Source: Parvularcula sp039822105
Lineage (GTDB): Bacteria > Pseudomonadota > Alphaproteobacteria > Caulobacterales > Parvularculaceae
DNA length: 64,000 nt
Direction of reading: 5' to 3'
Assembly (NCBI GenBank): GCA_039822105.1
Contig: JBCBMW010000009.1
Coordinates: forward strand, 67,069 to 131,068
The notes beneath the pieces were generated by a model. The model had not been told where the DNA came from and did no database searches. It saw only the letters and a program-made list of their open reading frames with translations. Below, in pieces: positions 1-8,986 of the stretch; position 1 is the first letter of the stretch, and each line of letters opens with the position of its first letter. Position numbers and translations under genes: made by a program.

Positions 1-130
1 GCGCGAGGGTGACTGGCTCACTCTCTGGGAGAGCCGCGACAAGATCAGCGCCCGCCGCGCCCTCGGTCTTATACTCCGGAAGCGGAAGGCCGTCGGCGTG
101 GGGAAGGGCTTTCAAGAGAACTTGGGTCAT
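1..130 (-). CDS. dut: dUTP diphosphatase (dUTPase), N-terminal part, cut by window edge
   Basis: Partial gene running off the left edge. dUTPase hydrolyses dUTP to dUMP and pyrophosphate, keeping uracil out of DNA and supplying dUMP for thymidylate synthesis. The 43 visible residues begin MTQVLLKALPHADGLPLPEY and continue KTEGAAGADLVAAL, which matches the conserved N-terminal motif 1 of trimeric dUTPases (LPxYxTxGAAGxDL). The ATG at 128-130 overlaps the folC stop in an ATGA arrangement, so translation is probably coupled to folC. An alternative in-frame ATG lies at 140-142. In many alphaproteobacteria dut follows coaBC; here it ends the trp-accD-folC run. Motifs 2-5 lie outside the window. 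Confidence 0.88.
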   Translation of the reverse strand, partial: MTQVLLKALPHADGLPLPEYKTEGAAGADLVAALPESEPVTLA

Positions 131-1482
131 CCGGCGGTCCATCCTGCTGGTTGCCCGTTCTTTTCCAGCGCCTCGGCGGCCAAGTAAAGGGAGCCGCAGA
201 TGAGGACTCGCGGTGTTCCCTCGCCCGAGCGGCCAAACGCGCTGACGGCGTGCTCCAGCGCGGCGTCAAGGCTTGTCATGGCACGGGCCGGCAAGCCAGC
301 GGTTTGGGCTTCCTCGGCCAGGGTTTCGGGGTCATAGGCGATCGGACGACCGAAGGGCACGGTGAGGACAGCGGAAGCGAGATCTGCAAAGGGCTTCAAA
401 AACCCAACGGGGTCTTTGTTCTTCCCGATACCGACAATCAGAACGAGGGGTCGAGGACTTCTTTCCTCAAGGTCAGCCATCGTGCGTGCAAGGACATTGG
501 CCGCATGGGGATTGTGCCCACCATCGAGCCAGAGCTCGCCTGGATCACCAGCGTGGCGCGTGACGATCGAGGTCAGAGGGCCCGGCTTCATCCGTTCAAG
601 CCGGGCTGGCCACTCTGCCGCTTCGATCCCCATAGAGATGAAGTCGTCATCGGGCTCGAGGCCTGAGGCCTTCAGCGCTGCGACGGCAAGGCCTGCATTG
701 TCGATCTGATGGGAGCCATGAAGGCGCGGGAGCTTAAGGTCCGACAGCCCGTTCTCATCCTCATAGGTGAAGCCGCTGCCCTCACGGGACAGCTGCCAGT
801 CCTCGCCGAGAATATGTTGGTCAGCACCAAGAGCAAGAGCGCGGTTGCGCAAGACCTCCAGCGCCTCTGGCCTTTGGGCGCCTGTCACCATCACGCTGCT
901 CTCTTTGATGATGCCAGCCTTTTCAAAGGCGATCTCAGCGATGGTCTCACCCAGCCAGTCCATGTGATCCATGCCGAGGGGGGTGATGACAGCGGCGCGT
1001 GGGTCGGGCACGACGTTGGTGGCATCGAGCCTGCCGCCAAGACCCGTCTCAAGGAGCACGGCATCGCCCGGCGTCTCTGCAAAGGCGAGAAACGCAGCAG
1101 CGGTGGCGGCTTCAAAATACGTGAGCGGAAGGTCTCCCGCCGCGGCTTCGCATCGGCCCAGCACCTGGGCGAGCTGTTCATCACCGATCTGTTCGCCAGC
1201 CACCACGATCCGTTCGTTGAACCGCAGGAGGTGGGGGGAGGTGTAGGTATGAACCCTCAGGCCAGCCGCCGCGAGGATCGTCCGCATAAAGGCGACCGTG
1301 GAGCCTTTGCCGTTCGTTCCTGCCACATGAATAACAGGCGGCAAGGACAGGTGGGGGTCGCCCAGGCGTTGGAGCGCATCTTTGATGCGCTCAAGGCCCA
1401 GGTTGATCGTCGCCGGTGAGGCCTGCTCAAACCGGGTGAGGAGCCGCTCGACCTCTGCCTTGGCCGCAGGCGTTGTGGTCAT
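127..1482 (-). CDS. folC: Bifunctional dihydrofolate synthase / folylpolyglutamate synthase
   Basis: Cytosolic Mur-ligase-family enzyme of 451 residues that adds glutamate to dihydropteroate and to reduced folates using ATP. Visible motifs: P-loop GTNGKGST at 55-62, the ETGLGGRLDATN segment at 145-156, the KAGIIKE segment near 188-194 holding the lysine that is usually carbamylated, WPARLE at 291-296, and LDGGHNPHA at 319-327 in the C-terminal domain. Length is normal for the family. The ATG at 1480-1482 immediately follows the accD stop (1483-1485), and the gene's own stop overlaps the dut start, so accD-folC-dut look like one transcript. The accD-folC pairing is common in proteobacteria. 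Confidence 0.96.
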   Translation of the reverse strand: MTTTPAAKAEVERLLTRFEQASPATINLGLERIKDALQRLGDPHLSLPPVIHVAGTNGKGSTVAFMRTILAAAGLRVHTYTSPHLLRFNERIVVAGEQIGDEQLAQVLGRCEAAAGDLPLTYFEAATAAAFLAFAETPGDAVLLETGLGGRLDATNVVPDPRAAVITPLGMDHMDWLGETIAEIAFEKAGIIKESSVMVTGAQRPEALEVLRNRALALGADQHILGEDWQLSREGSGFTYEDENGLSDLKLPRLHGSHQIDNAGLAVAALKASGLEPDDDFISMGIEAAEWPARLERMKPGPLTSIVTRHAGDPGELWLDGGHNPHAANVLARTMADLEERSPRPLVLIVGIGKNKDPVGFLKPFADLASAVLTVPFGRPIAYDPETLAEEAQTAGLPARAMTSLDAALEHAVSAFGRSGEGTPRVLICGSLYLAAEALEKNGQPAGWTAG

Positions 1483-2421
1483 TTACTCGGCAGCCTCGGG
1501 CAGTTCGACTGGCTGAACTGGTGCGTCGTTGGCTGGCTCCATGGGCGCAGGGATCTCGTCTTCGATCGCGGCGCGAGGCGGCATCAGCACACTGAGGATC
1601 TTGCCAAGCTCACTCGCCATATCCTGACGATTGACAACCCGGTCGATCATGCCCTTGTCGAGGAGATACTCTGCCCGCTGGAAATCTTCAGGCAGTTTCT
1701 CGCGGATGGTCTGTTCGATCACCCGTGGACCGGCAAAACCGATCAACGCGCCTGGCTCGGCCACATGGACATCGCCCAGCATTGCGTAGCTCGCTGTCAC
1801 GCCGCCAGTGGTCGGGTTGGTCAGCACAACGATGTAAGGAAGCCCCGCTTCCCTCACCATCTGCACCGCGATGGTCGAACGCGGCATCTGCATCAGGGAT
1901 AGAATGCCTTCCTGCATGCGCGCGCCGCCCGATGCGGTGACAACGATCAACGCCGCACGGCTTGTGATCGCGCGCTGAGCAGCAGTCAGCAGGCCCTCGC
2001 CAATGGCTGCGCCCATGGAGCCGCCCATGAAAGCGAAGTTCTGGACCGCAACGACCACTGGGCGTGCGCCCAGCTCACCGGCACCCACGACCAAAGCATC
2101 GCGCTCACCGGTTTTCTTCCGGTAGTCGCGCAGGCGGTCAGGGTAGCGTTTGGTGTCTTTGAACTTGAGGGGATCGTCCGCCGTTTCCGGCAGCTCAACA
2201 CGCTCCCAGCTCTCCCCGAGCAAATGCCCAAGGCGGGCAGCGGGTGCGATCGGCATGTGGTGGCCACAGCTTGGGCAGACATACTGGTCCTGCTCGAGCT
2301 CGCGGTTGAAGGTCATCTGCTCACACTTGGGGCAGCGCGTCCAAAGGGTGTCCGTCTGGTCGTCCTGCTGCCGGAAGATCTTTTTGATCCCCGGAGGCAT
2401 ATTGTCCGAAAGCCAGTTCAT
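1483..2421 (-). CDS. accD: Acetyl-CoA carboxylase carboxyltransferase subunit beta
   Basis: Beta subunit of the carboxyltransferase that moves CO2 from biotin carboxyl carrier protein to acetyl-CoA, the first step of fatty acid synthesis; partner AccA is not in the window. The 312-residue protein has the N-terminal Cys4 zinc ribbon (C30, C33, C49, C52) followed by the crotonase-fold carboxyltransferase domain, including a GGARMQEGI stretch that helps form the acyl-CoA pocket. The last 30 or so residues are Pro/Ala/Glu-rich and probably disordered. It lies 30 bp downstream of trpA and abuts folC. Confidence 0.96.
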   Translation of the reverse strand: MNWLSDNMPPGIKKIFRQQDDQTDTLWTRCPKCEQMTFNRELEQDQYVCPSCGHHMPIAPAARLGHLLGESWERVELPETADDPLKFKDTKRYPDRLRDYRKKTGERDALVVGAGELGARPVVVAVQNFAFMGGSMGAAIGEGLLTAAQRAITSRAALIVVTASGGARMQEGILSLMQMPRSTIAVQMVREAGLPYIVVLTNPTTGGVTASYAMLGDVHVAEPGALIGFAGPRVIEQTIREKLPEDFQRAEYLLDKGMIDRVVNRQDMASELGKILSVLMPPRAAIEDEIPAPMEPANDAPVQPVELPEAAE

Positions 2422-2451
2422 GTCGTCTCCATACCGGGCTCATGCCCCCGG

Positions 2452-3240
2452 CTAGTTAGGCCCGTGCACGCCTTCGGCGATGGTTCGCGTCAGAGAGAGG
2501 GCACTGTCCACCCCATCTACCGCAAGCGCTTTAACGATGGCTGAGCCGACGACCACTGCGTCGGCATGTTCAGCGGCTGATTTGGCAGATGCGGCGTCCT
2601 TGATGCCGAACCCGGCGGCAATGGGCAAGGTGGTTTGGGTACGCAACGCCTTGATTGCGGTCGCCAAAGTGCCCGCGTCCGACGACCTGTCACCGGTGAC
2701 GCCCGCAACGGCCACATAATAGAGAAAGCCTGAGGCCCGTTCGATCACTTTGGGGAGCCTTTTGGCGTCGGTGGTAGGGGTGGCGAGGCGAATGACGTCG
2801 AGGCCCGCCGTTTTGGCTTGCGAATCAAGGGTTTCGGACTCTTCTGGCGGCAGGTCCACAAGGATCAGCCCATCGGCGCCTGCGGCCACGGCATCTGCGG
2901 CAAAGCTCTCGCCATGTTGGAGAACGGGATTGGCGTAGCCCATGAGAACGATGGGCGTCTCATGCCCAGCGGCGCGGAAGCGCTCGACCATCTCCAGCGT
3001 CATCTTGAGCGTCTGGCCGCCATCAAGGGCGCGCTGCCCCGCCTCGGCGATAATCGGACCATCCGCCATGGGATCCGTGAAGGGAAAGCCGATCTCGATG
3101 ATGTCCGCGCCCGCCTCAGGGAGGGCATGCAGAAGCTTCTCCGAAGTGGCGAGGTCGGGGTCTCCGGCCATGATGAAGGGGACAAAGGCGGTGCGCCCCT
3201 CTGCCTTCAGCCGGTCAAATGTCGATGTCAGTCTGCTCAC
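2452..3240 (-). CDS. trpA: Tryptophan synthase alpha subunit
   Basis: Cleaves indole-3-glycerol phosphate to indole and glyceraldehyde 3-phosphate, passing indole to TrpB through the alpha2beta2 tunnel. The 262-residue TIM barrel carries the catalytic pair in register with the Escherichia coli enzyme: E49 in DIIEIGFPFTDP and D60 in PMADGPI. The YYVAVAGVTGDR loop and the phosphate-binding GFGIKDA and VVGSAIV strands are present. It is followed by accD. Its usual upstream partner trpB is more than 3.5 kb away, behind a metalloprotease, a membrane protein and a GNAT enzyme. Confidence 0.97.
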   Translation of the reverse strand: MSRLTSTFDRLKAEGRTAFVPFIMAGDPDLATSEKLLHALPEAGADIIEIGFPFTDPMADGPIIAEAGQRALDGGQTLKMTLEMVERFRAAGHETPIVLMGYANPVLQHGESFAADAVAAGADGLILVDLPPEESETLDSQAKTAGLDVIRLATPTTDAKRLPKVIERASGFLYYVAVAGVTGDRSSDAGTLATAIKALRTQTTLPIAAGFGIKDAASAKSAAEHADAVVVGSAIVKALAVDGVDSALSLTRTIAEGVHGPN

Positions 3241-3282
3241 CGGCGGGTGGTGCCGCGTGGGCGAGCGCCGCGCAAGGGGTGA

Positions 3283-5676
3283 TCAGTCCCAACAATGCCA
3301 GCAGTCCTCCCCAATGGGGCTGCCGGGCGGGGTGCTGGGGCCTTTGGGCTCTGGCGCGGCCGCGGGTGCTGGGCGGTCGAGATGGGTGCGGAGCTGACTG
3401 GCCAGCAGGGATGTGTGGCCAGGCTCTCGGGCGAGGTCGATGACCAAAGCATCCATCTTGGTGCGGAGGGCGGACCTCACAGCAAGGGAGGCGCTTGGCT
3501 GATCCGCTTCGATCATCGCCGCGACTGTGCGCGATTGGACGGCGGCGGCGATGGCTTCGTCTCGTTCAGATGACGTGTCCGGATCAAAGATGACCTCCGT
3601 GATGGCATCGAGGACATCTTCAAGCGCGGGGGCTGTCCGTCGGCCATAGCGGATCTCGTTTTGCGCGAGCCGCTCAAGCCGCGCGGGCGCAAAGAGCGTG
3701 CCGAGCGAGATATCAGCGGCAGTCTCGACCGCACTCATCAGATCAAAGATGGCATCGGTGCTGCTCTCAAACTCTTCACGGCTGATGTATTGGAAGTCAT
3801 CGGATCGCGGTGTCAGCACAGAGAGGATGCTCTCCGGCATATCAAGCGCCTCCGGGCTCAGGGTGCTGAGGACTTCGGCGAGCGCTGCCATCTGATCGGC
3901 CCTTGGCGCCATCGTAACTGCTGGCTCATCTTCGCCGATGACAGCGTACTGATAGGACATGCCGCCAATGACCTTTGCTGCAGCAGCCGTCTGATAGCGG
4001 TGGTAGAGATAGATTGGGACCAGGACCTCGCGGAGGCGCGAGGCTGGCATGCCCTTGGCGGCGGCGTCGGTGCCGAAGCTCTGGAGAGCAACGCTCCGGA
4101 CACGCATGACATTAGCAAGCTCCTCCACCGGATCGTCGCCATTGTCCCAGACGGCGCCGCGGATATGCGCCGTGCCGACACCGCGGCCTTCGGGGTCTTC
4201 GATAAGGTAGAGCCCGTCCGCAAAGGCGTCGCGGACGACCGCATCGCCTTCTGCCGGGTCGCCGTAGAGCCATTTCACCGTCGCCACGTCCCAGGCGCCG
4301 AGGCCCACATCATAGGCTTTGGAGAAGTCGAGCTTGCCCCGGCGCTCAATCACCCAAGGGGCGGGGTAGTCCATGACCGATGCCCGGCCAGCGGCGGAGG
4401 CGGCAAAGTTGTGGCCAAAGCCGATGGCGTGGCCGACCTCATGTGCCGAGAGCTGACGAATGCGTGCGAGGGCCAACTCCACCGGGTCGTCAGCTTCCCC
4501 CGTCCCGGTCTTGGAGGTGCCGGCGAGACCTTCAAAGATCATCCGGTCCTGCCGCACCCGCTGGGAGCCGAGGATCACGTGACCTTTGATCATCTCACCG
4601 GTGCGGGGATCACGGATGTTCCCGCCATAGGACCAGCCGCGGGTCTGCCGGTGCACCCACTGGATGACGCTGTAGCGAACATCGAGGGGGTGGACGCCCT
4701 CGGGCATCACCTCGACCCGGTAGCCGCCTGGGAAGCCTGCGGCCTCAAAACCATCCGCCCACCACATGGCGCCTTCGATCAGGGCATCACGGATCGCTTC
4801 GGGCGCGCCAGAGTCGACATAGAAGATGATCGGTTTGACCACGCCTTGGCTTGGGTCCTCAGGATCTTTGAGTTCCAGCCGGTGACGCAGGGCCAGGCTG
4901 CGGGTGATGGAGCCTTCGAGCGGTGCCGAGAAATCATAAATCGGCATGCTGATGGGCCCGATGCGCGGGTCGGCCAGGCGCGGCTCAAAACCGTCTTCTG
5001 GCAGGGCCACAAAACTGTGGTGCACACCGAGGGTCACAGCACCAGGATAAGGCGCAGTCATCGAGACCTCGTTGCCAGGGCCGCTCGACGTGAAGGTCAT
5101 CTCCGTGTCCACCTCGGTGTTGAGGGGGAAGGTCAGGATGCCGCCCGGCGTGATCCGCGAGCGGTTGTCATCGAGGCTGAATTTATCGGCGTCGTCTTCA
5201 GTGAGATAGCCAGCGAGGCCCAGGAGATCAGACGTCAGAAGCCCCGTGATGTCTGCGGTCACCCGATCATCGGTCCGTTTGATCACGTCGGTCGCGAAGA
5301 TAATCGACCGGCCAAAGCTCTGCGCCACAGCGCGTTTTTCCAGAGGGTTGTCAGCGCTGGCGCGGTAGGTGTGGTTCTCGACCTCTGCTGTCACCCGGCC
5401 GCCAGACACGCGGAAGAGAACGATCTCGCCATTGCTGCCCCAGCCGCGATCAAGGCCGATGGGGTTGGAGCCAAGGCCGCTCGTCAGCCGCATGGCGTGG
5501 ATCAGGCGCAGGCTCACCCCGTCCTCATCCGGCGCGGGCAGGGTCGCGATCAGCCTGCCCTCCTCATCGAACTTTAGGGGCAGAAGAACGTTCTCGTGCG
5601 TCTCATGATCGGGGTGCGCGAGCGCGCTTCCCACCATGAAGCATGCCAAAAAAGCCAACCAAAACCTGCGGATCAT
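3283..5676 (-). CDS. Exported zinc-dependent metalloprotease (DUF5117/DUF4953-type)
   Basis: Large exported metallopeptidase of 797 residues. The catalytic motif HEVGHAIGFGHNF at about 412-424 is a metzincin-like HExxHxxGxxH site, with YPAPWV further on. Sequence before and after resembles the DUF5117 and DUF4953 modules that flank such domains in proteobacterial and Bacteroidetes zinc proteases. I chose the ATG at 5674-5676 because it starts a clear signal peptide (MIRRFWLAFLACFMVGSALA, then H) and has a GGGAGAG ribosome site; a longer frame continues to 5778 but adds a basic non-signal extension. The protein ends in an odd Cys/Trp-rich tail (DCWHCWD). It sits 42 bp upstream of trpA and separates trpA from trpB. 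Substrate unknown. Confidence 0.85.
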   Translation of the reverse strand: MIRRFWLAFLACFMVGSALAHPDHETHENVLLPLKFDEEGRLIATLPAPDEDGVSLRLIHAMRLTSGLGSNPIGLDRGWGSNGEIVLFRVSGGRVTAEVENHTYRASADNPLEKRAVAQSFGRSIIFATDVIKRTDDRVTADITGLLTSDLLGLAGYLTEDDADKFSLDDNRSRITPGGILTFPLNTEVDTEMTFTSSGPGNEVSMTAPYPGAVTLGVHHSFVALPEDGFEPRLADPRIGPISMPIYDFSAPLEGSITRSLALRHRLELKDPEDPSQGVVKPIIFYVDSGAPEAIRDALIEGAMWWADGFEAAGFPGGYRVEVMPEGVHPLDVRYSVIQWVHRQTRGWSYGGNIRDPRTGEMIKGHVILGSQRVRQDRMIFEGLAGTSKTGTGEADDPVELALARIRQLSAHEVGHAIGFGHNFAASAAGRASVMDYPAPWVIERRGKLDFSKAYDVGLGAWDVATVKWLYGDPAEGDAVVRDAFADGLYLIEDPEGRGVGTAHIRGAVWDNGDDPVEELANVMRVRSVALQSFGTDAAAKGMPASRLREVLVPIYLYHRYQTAAAAKVIGGMSYQYAVIGEDEPAVTMAPRADQMAALAEVLSTLSPEALDMPESILSVLTPRSDDFQYISREEFESSTDAIFDLMSAVETAADISLGTLFAPARLERLAQNEIRYGRRTAPALEDVLDAITEVIFDPDTSSERDEAIAAAVQSRTVAAMIEADQPSASLAVRSALRTKMDALVIDLAREPGHTSLLASQLRTHLDRPAPAAAPEPKGPSTPPGSPIGEDCWHCWD

Positions 5677-5866
5677 CGATCTCTCCCGCCTTGAGATGAG
5701 AAAACGTAACGGCCCAAGCGTGATTGTCCATGCCGGGCTCCGGCGAGGTGAACGCTTGCTGGCTGCGGGGGCCGACAAAGTGATGGCGTCAATGGCTGTT
5801 ATTGGTGGCGCCGCTTGGACAAATCGTGAGGCAGGCGACAGCGTTCAGTCCACAGAGGAGAGTATC

Positions 5867-6229
5867 ATGGTTTTCATGACCAAAGCCGCTTGGCTCATGT
5901 TGGCGCTGATCCACGCTGCGCCGGCGCTTGTCTTTTTTGCACCGGGAATGGTCCAGCGCCTCTACGGGGCGGACCCTTCTGGCGACTTAGGCGTTCTGCT
6001 CGTGCACCGCGGGGCCTTGTTCTTCGCTGTGCTTGTCGCTGCGCTGATGGCCATGGTTGATGCGCGGTCGGAGCGGTTGGCGAGCGTCGTGGCGGGCATC
6101 AGCATGATCGGCTTTTTGGTCGTTTACGCGCGCGCGGGGATGCCGGCGGGGCCATTGCGGAAGATCGCGATCACGGATGCCGTTGGACTGTTGCCGCTAG
6201 CGTTGGTTCTCGTGCGTGCATGGCGCTAA
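5867..6229 (+). CDS. Small four-helix membrane protein of unknown function
   Basis: Predicted inner-membrane protein of 120 residues with about four hydrophobic segments (about 5-25, 45-63, 70-88, 98-116). I recognise no catalytic motif. The start at 5867 is set by a GAGGAG ribosome site at 5855-5860; the frame is open further upstream to 5636 but that part overlaps the divergent metalloprotease and has no coding character. It has the look of short DUF4345-like membrane proteins, but that is a resemblance only. A GNAT gene follows within 10 bp, so the two probably share a transcript. Confidence 0.7.
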   Translation: MVFMTKAAWLMLALIHAAPALVFFAPGMVQRLYGADPSGDLGVLLVHRGALFFAVLVAALMAMVDARSERLASVVAGISMIGFLVVYARAGMPAGPLRKIAITDAVGLLPLALVLVRAWR

Positions 6230-6238
6230 AGATGAGTG

Positions 6239-6754
6239 ATGCTGGAGATCCGTCCCGAAACACATGGAGATGCTGAGGCCATCACCACACTGACCGAACG
6301 AGCTTTCGCGTCGATGCCCTACAGTGATGGTTCAGAGCCGCGCATCATTGCTGCTCTTCGCGCGGCGGGTGAGCTGACCTTGTCGCTGGTCGCGATCTCT
6401 GAGGGCAAGCTTTTGGGCCAGATCACATTCTCTCCCGTCACCGTTGATGGCTTGCATGATCAATGGTTCGGCTTGGGCCCGGTCTCTGTTGCGCCGGAAC
6501 ACCAGCGCAGTGGGGTCGGATCAGCGCTGATCAACGAGGGCCTCGCCCAGATGAAGTCAGCCGGGGCCAAGGGCATCGTTCTTGTGGGCGATCCCGCTTA
6601 CTACGGACGGTTTGGTTTTGAGGGCGATGTCGGCCTCATCTATCCCGGGGTTGAAAGCCGATACGTTCAAGGGCTGACGATCGTTCCGCCTGAGCGGCAA
6701 GGCACGGTTCGCTACAGCGATGCGTTTGAGAAGGCGGCGCGGGGCGAGGCCTAG
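6239..6754 (+). CDS. GNAT family N-acetyltransferase (YhbS-like)
   Basis: Acetyl-CoA-dependent acetyltransferase of 171 residues, substrate unknown. The fold signature is visible: an N-terminal IRPETHGDAEAITTLTERAF helix region, the GPVSVAPEHQRSGVGSALI acetyl-CoA loop (Q/RxxGxG/A type) and a later GDPAYYGRFGFEG stretch typical of the YhbS/COG3153 group. The start is ATG 6239, or the GTG just before it at 6236. It follows the small membrane protein closely. Its 3' end overlaps the trpB stop by four bases (CTAG at 6751-6754). Confidence 0.85.
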   Translation: MLEIRPETHGDAEAITTLTERAFASMPYSDGSEPRIIAALRAAGELTLSLVAISEGKLLGQITFSPVTVDGLHDQWFGLGPVSVAPEHQRSGVGSALINEGLAQMKSAGAKGIVLVGDPAYYGRFGFEGDVGLIYPGVESRYVQGLTIVPPERQGTVRYSDAFEKAARGEA

Positions 6755-7998
6755 ACCTCCACCCCCAAAGCATCGGCCACCGTGAAGACATCCTTGTCGC
6801 CGCGGCCGCACATGTTGAGGAGGAGGATCTCTTCGCGGTCCATCTCCCCAGCAACCTCGAGCGCACGGGCGAGGGCGTGGCTAGGCTCTAGTGCCGGGAT
6901 GATGCCTTCCTTCCGGGCACAGAGCTGAAAGGCTTCGAGCGCTTCGGTGTCCGTGGCGGACAGGTACTCGACCCGGCCGGTTTCGTGCAGGAATGCGTGC
7001 TCTGGCCCGATGCCAGGATAGTCGAGGCCTGCTGAAATCGAGTGGGCGTCGTCGATTTGTCCGTGCTCGTCTTGCAGTAGATAAGTGTTGTTGCCGTGGA
7101 GCACGCCCGGTTTTCCGCCCGTAAGGCTTGCTGCGTGCTCGCCAGAGTCGAGCCCCTTACCAGCAGCCTCGACACCGATGAGACGGACAGACGTGTCATC
7201 AAGGAAGGGGTGGAACAGGCCGATGGCGTTCGATCCGCCGCCGATGCAGGCCATGGCGACGTCGGGAAGGCGGCCTTCCGCCTCCACCATCTGCGCCTTG
7301 GCTTCTTCTCCGATCACGGACTGAAAATCGCGCACCATCATCGGGTACGGGTGCGGGCCCGCAGCGGTACCGATGACGTAGAACGTGTCCGCGACATTGG
7401 TGACCCAGTCGCGGAGCGCGTCGTTCATCGCATCTTTCAACGTGCCTTTGCCGCTCGTCACGGGCACGATCTCCGCGCCGAGGAGTTTCATGCGGAAGAC
7501 ATTGGGCTTTTGCCGCTCGACATCAGCCGCGCCCATATAGACGACACAAGGCAGGCCCATCAGAGCACAGACGGTGGCTGTCGCGACGCCGTGCTGACCG
7601 GCGCCCGTTTCCGCAATGATCCGGGTCCGGCCCATACGTTTGGCGAGCAGCACTTGGCCAACGCAGTTGTTGATCTTGTGCGCGCCGGTGTGGTTCAGCT
7701 CATCGCGCTTCAAATAGATCTTCGCGCCTTTGCCTGGCTCGGCGCTCTCACGCACATGCTCGGTCAACCGGCCCGCGAAGGTGAGGGGAGAGGGGCGACC
7801 AACATAGGTTTTGAGGAGATGATCAAGCTCCTCTTGAAAGCTTGGGTCCGCCTTGGCGGCGGCATATTGCTGGTTGAGCTCAAGCACCAGCGGCATCAGC
7901 GTTTCGGCCACATACCGGCCGCCAAACGCGCCAAAACGCCCCTCGTCATCAGGGCCAAGGCGGTAGCTGTTGAGCGACTGGCGTGCGTCGTCTGGCAT
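6751..7998 (-). CDS. trpB: Tryptophan synthase beta subunit
   Basis: PLP enzyme that condenses indole with serine to give tryptophan. The 415-residue protein shows the HTGAHKINN motif with the PLP lysine at K108, the GAGQHGVATA segment, the glycine-rich GGGSNAIG phosphate-binding loop and a C-terminal CGRGDKD motif. The ATG at 7996-7998 is preferred because the protein then begins as TrpB normally does and a GAGGAG ribosome site precedes it; the open frame to 8154 adds 52 residues unlike the family. It is physically separated from both trpF upstream and trpA downstream, so it probably has its own promoter in 7999-8132. Confidence 0.97.
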   Translation of the reverse strand: MPDDARQSLNSYRLGPDDEGRFGAFGGRYVAETLMPLVLELNQQYAAAKADPSFQEELDHLLKTYVGRPSPLTFAGRLTEHVRESAEPGKGAKIYLKRDELNHTGAHKINNCVGQVLLAKRMGRTRIIAETGAGQHGVATATVCALMGLPCVVYMGAADVERQKPNVFRMKLLGAEIVPVTSGKGTLKDAMNDALRDWVTNVADTFYVIGTAAGPHPYPMMVRDFQSVIGEEAKAQMVEAEGRLPDVAMACIGGGSNAIGLFHPFLDDTSVRLIGVEAAGKGLDSGEHAASLTGGKPGVLHGNNTYLLQDEHGQIDDAHSISAGLDYPGIGPEHAFLHETGRVEYLSATDTEALEAFQLCARKEGIIPALEPSHALARALEVAGEMDREEILLLNMCGRGDKDVFTVADALGVEV

Positions 7999-8132
7999 GG
8001 TCAAAACTCCTCGAAGGGCGCCGCCTAGCAGGCAGACGACCTGCTGACCATGCGGCAGAGCCATTCGGGTCGAGACAACGCCCGCCGCTGTGCTATCGGT
8101 GATGTTCGCCGCAGAAGACGTGGACGGATGCC

Positions 8133-8534
8133 ATGGCCCAATATTTGTCAGCACTCGCGCTTGTCGTTCCCGATTATGATGAGGCGCTAGCCTTCTATGT
8201 GGGGGCGCTCGGCTTCACCCTGACGGAGGACACGCAGCTCAGCGAGACTAAGCGCTGGGTGAGGGTCACACCGCCTGGTGCGAAGGAGACCTCGCTCCTA
8301 CTCGCCAAAGCGTCGGGGCCAGAGCAGGAGGCCGCGATCGGCAACCAGACCGGTGGCCGGATCTTTCTTTTTCTGGAAACGGACGATTTTGATCGCGACT
8401 ACGCGCGTTACAAGGCGGCGGGCGTCGCCTTCACCGAGGAGCCGCGGCACGAAGCGTTCGGCAAGGTCGTTGTCTTTTGTGATCCTTACGGAAACAAATG
8501 GGACCTTATTGAGCGCAAACGGGATGGAGGCTGA
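8133..8534 (+). CDS. VOC family (glyoxalase/bleomycin-resistance fold) protein
   Basis: Vicinal-oxygen-chelate protein of 133 residues with the usual two beta-alpha-beta-beta-beta halves: N-terminal LALVVPDYDEALAFYVGALGF and C-terminal FGKVVVFCDPYGNKWDLIE. Members bind a divalent metal and act as lyases, isomerases, dioxygenases or resistance proteins; the substrate cannot be told from sequence. It is divergent from trpB and heads a short plus-strand run with the GNAT at 8543. Confidence 0.86.
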   Translation: MAQYLSALALVVPDYDEALAFYVGALGFTLTEDTQLSETKRWVRVTPPGAKETSLLLAKASGPEQEAAIGNQTGGRIFLFLETDDFDRDYARYKAAGVAFTEEPRHEAFGKVVVFCDPYGNKWDLIERKRDGG

Positions 8535-8542
8535 GGGGGGTG

Positions 8543-8986
8543 ATGGCAGATAAAGTGATTGAGCCTTACGCGGACCGCTACCGCGAAGCGGCGCTTCGCC
8601 TCTTTGACGCCAACGCGCCGGCATTCTTCCACCCGGGCGAGCGGGGTGTGTTTGAGGATTTCCTTGGCGAGAAGGCTTCGATTTACCGTGTCGTGATGAT
8701 CGATGATGCTGTCCTGGGCGCCTTTGGCCTCGGTGAGGAGGGGCCCGGGCGTGGGCGGATTGTGTGGTTCATGGCTGATCCTGCGCGGCACGGCGAAGGT
8801 TTGGGCCGCTTCATGATCGAGGCTATTCGCGCAGAGGCTGAAAAGCGCGATGTTCGGACGATTGATATCTCAGCCAGTCACCTCAGCGAAGATTTCTATC
8901 TCCACTTTGGCGCCACCACGATCAGTCGCACGGATCACGGATGGGGGCAAGATATGCACCGTGTGGATATGATCTGGGAGATCTAA
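8543..8986 (+). CDS. GNAT family N-acetyltransferase
   Basis: Acetyltransferase of 147 residues. The FMADPARHGEGLGRFMIEAI stretch is the beta4-alpha3 acetyl-CoA pyrophosphate-binding region (RxxGxG/A variant), followed by a DISASHLSEDFYLHFGAT segment with the alpha4 region expected in GNATs. The start is ATG 8543 (GTG 8540 just before), with a GAGGGGGG ribosome site. It lies 8 bp after the VOC gene. Its TAA stop is shared antisense with the next GNAT's TAG (CTAA at 8983-8986). Substrate unknown. Confidence 0.82.
   Translation: MADKVIEPYADRYREAALRLFDANAPAFFHPGERGVFEDFLGEKASIYRVVMIDDAVLGAFGLGEEGPGRGRIVWFMADPARHGEGLGRFMIEAIRAEAEKRDVRTIDISASHLSEDFYLHFGATTISRTDHGWGQDMHRVDMIWEI

Noticed and set aside
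3661..5577. Long open frame (about 638 codons) antisense to the metalloprotease
   Set aside because: It mirrors the GC-rich codon pattern of the real gene, has no domain or signal features, and the opposite strand has a catalytic motif and signal peptide.
7096..8028. Open frame antisense to trpB
   Set aside because: trpB is complete on the minus strand and the antisense product has no recognisable features.
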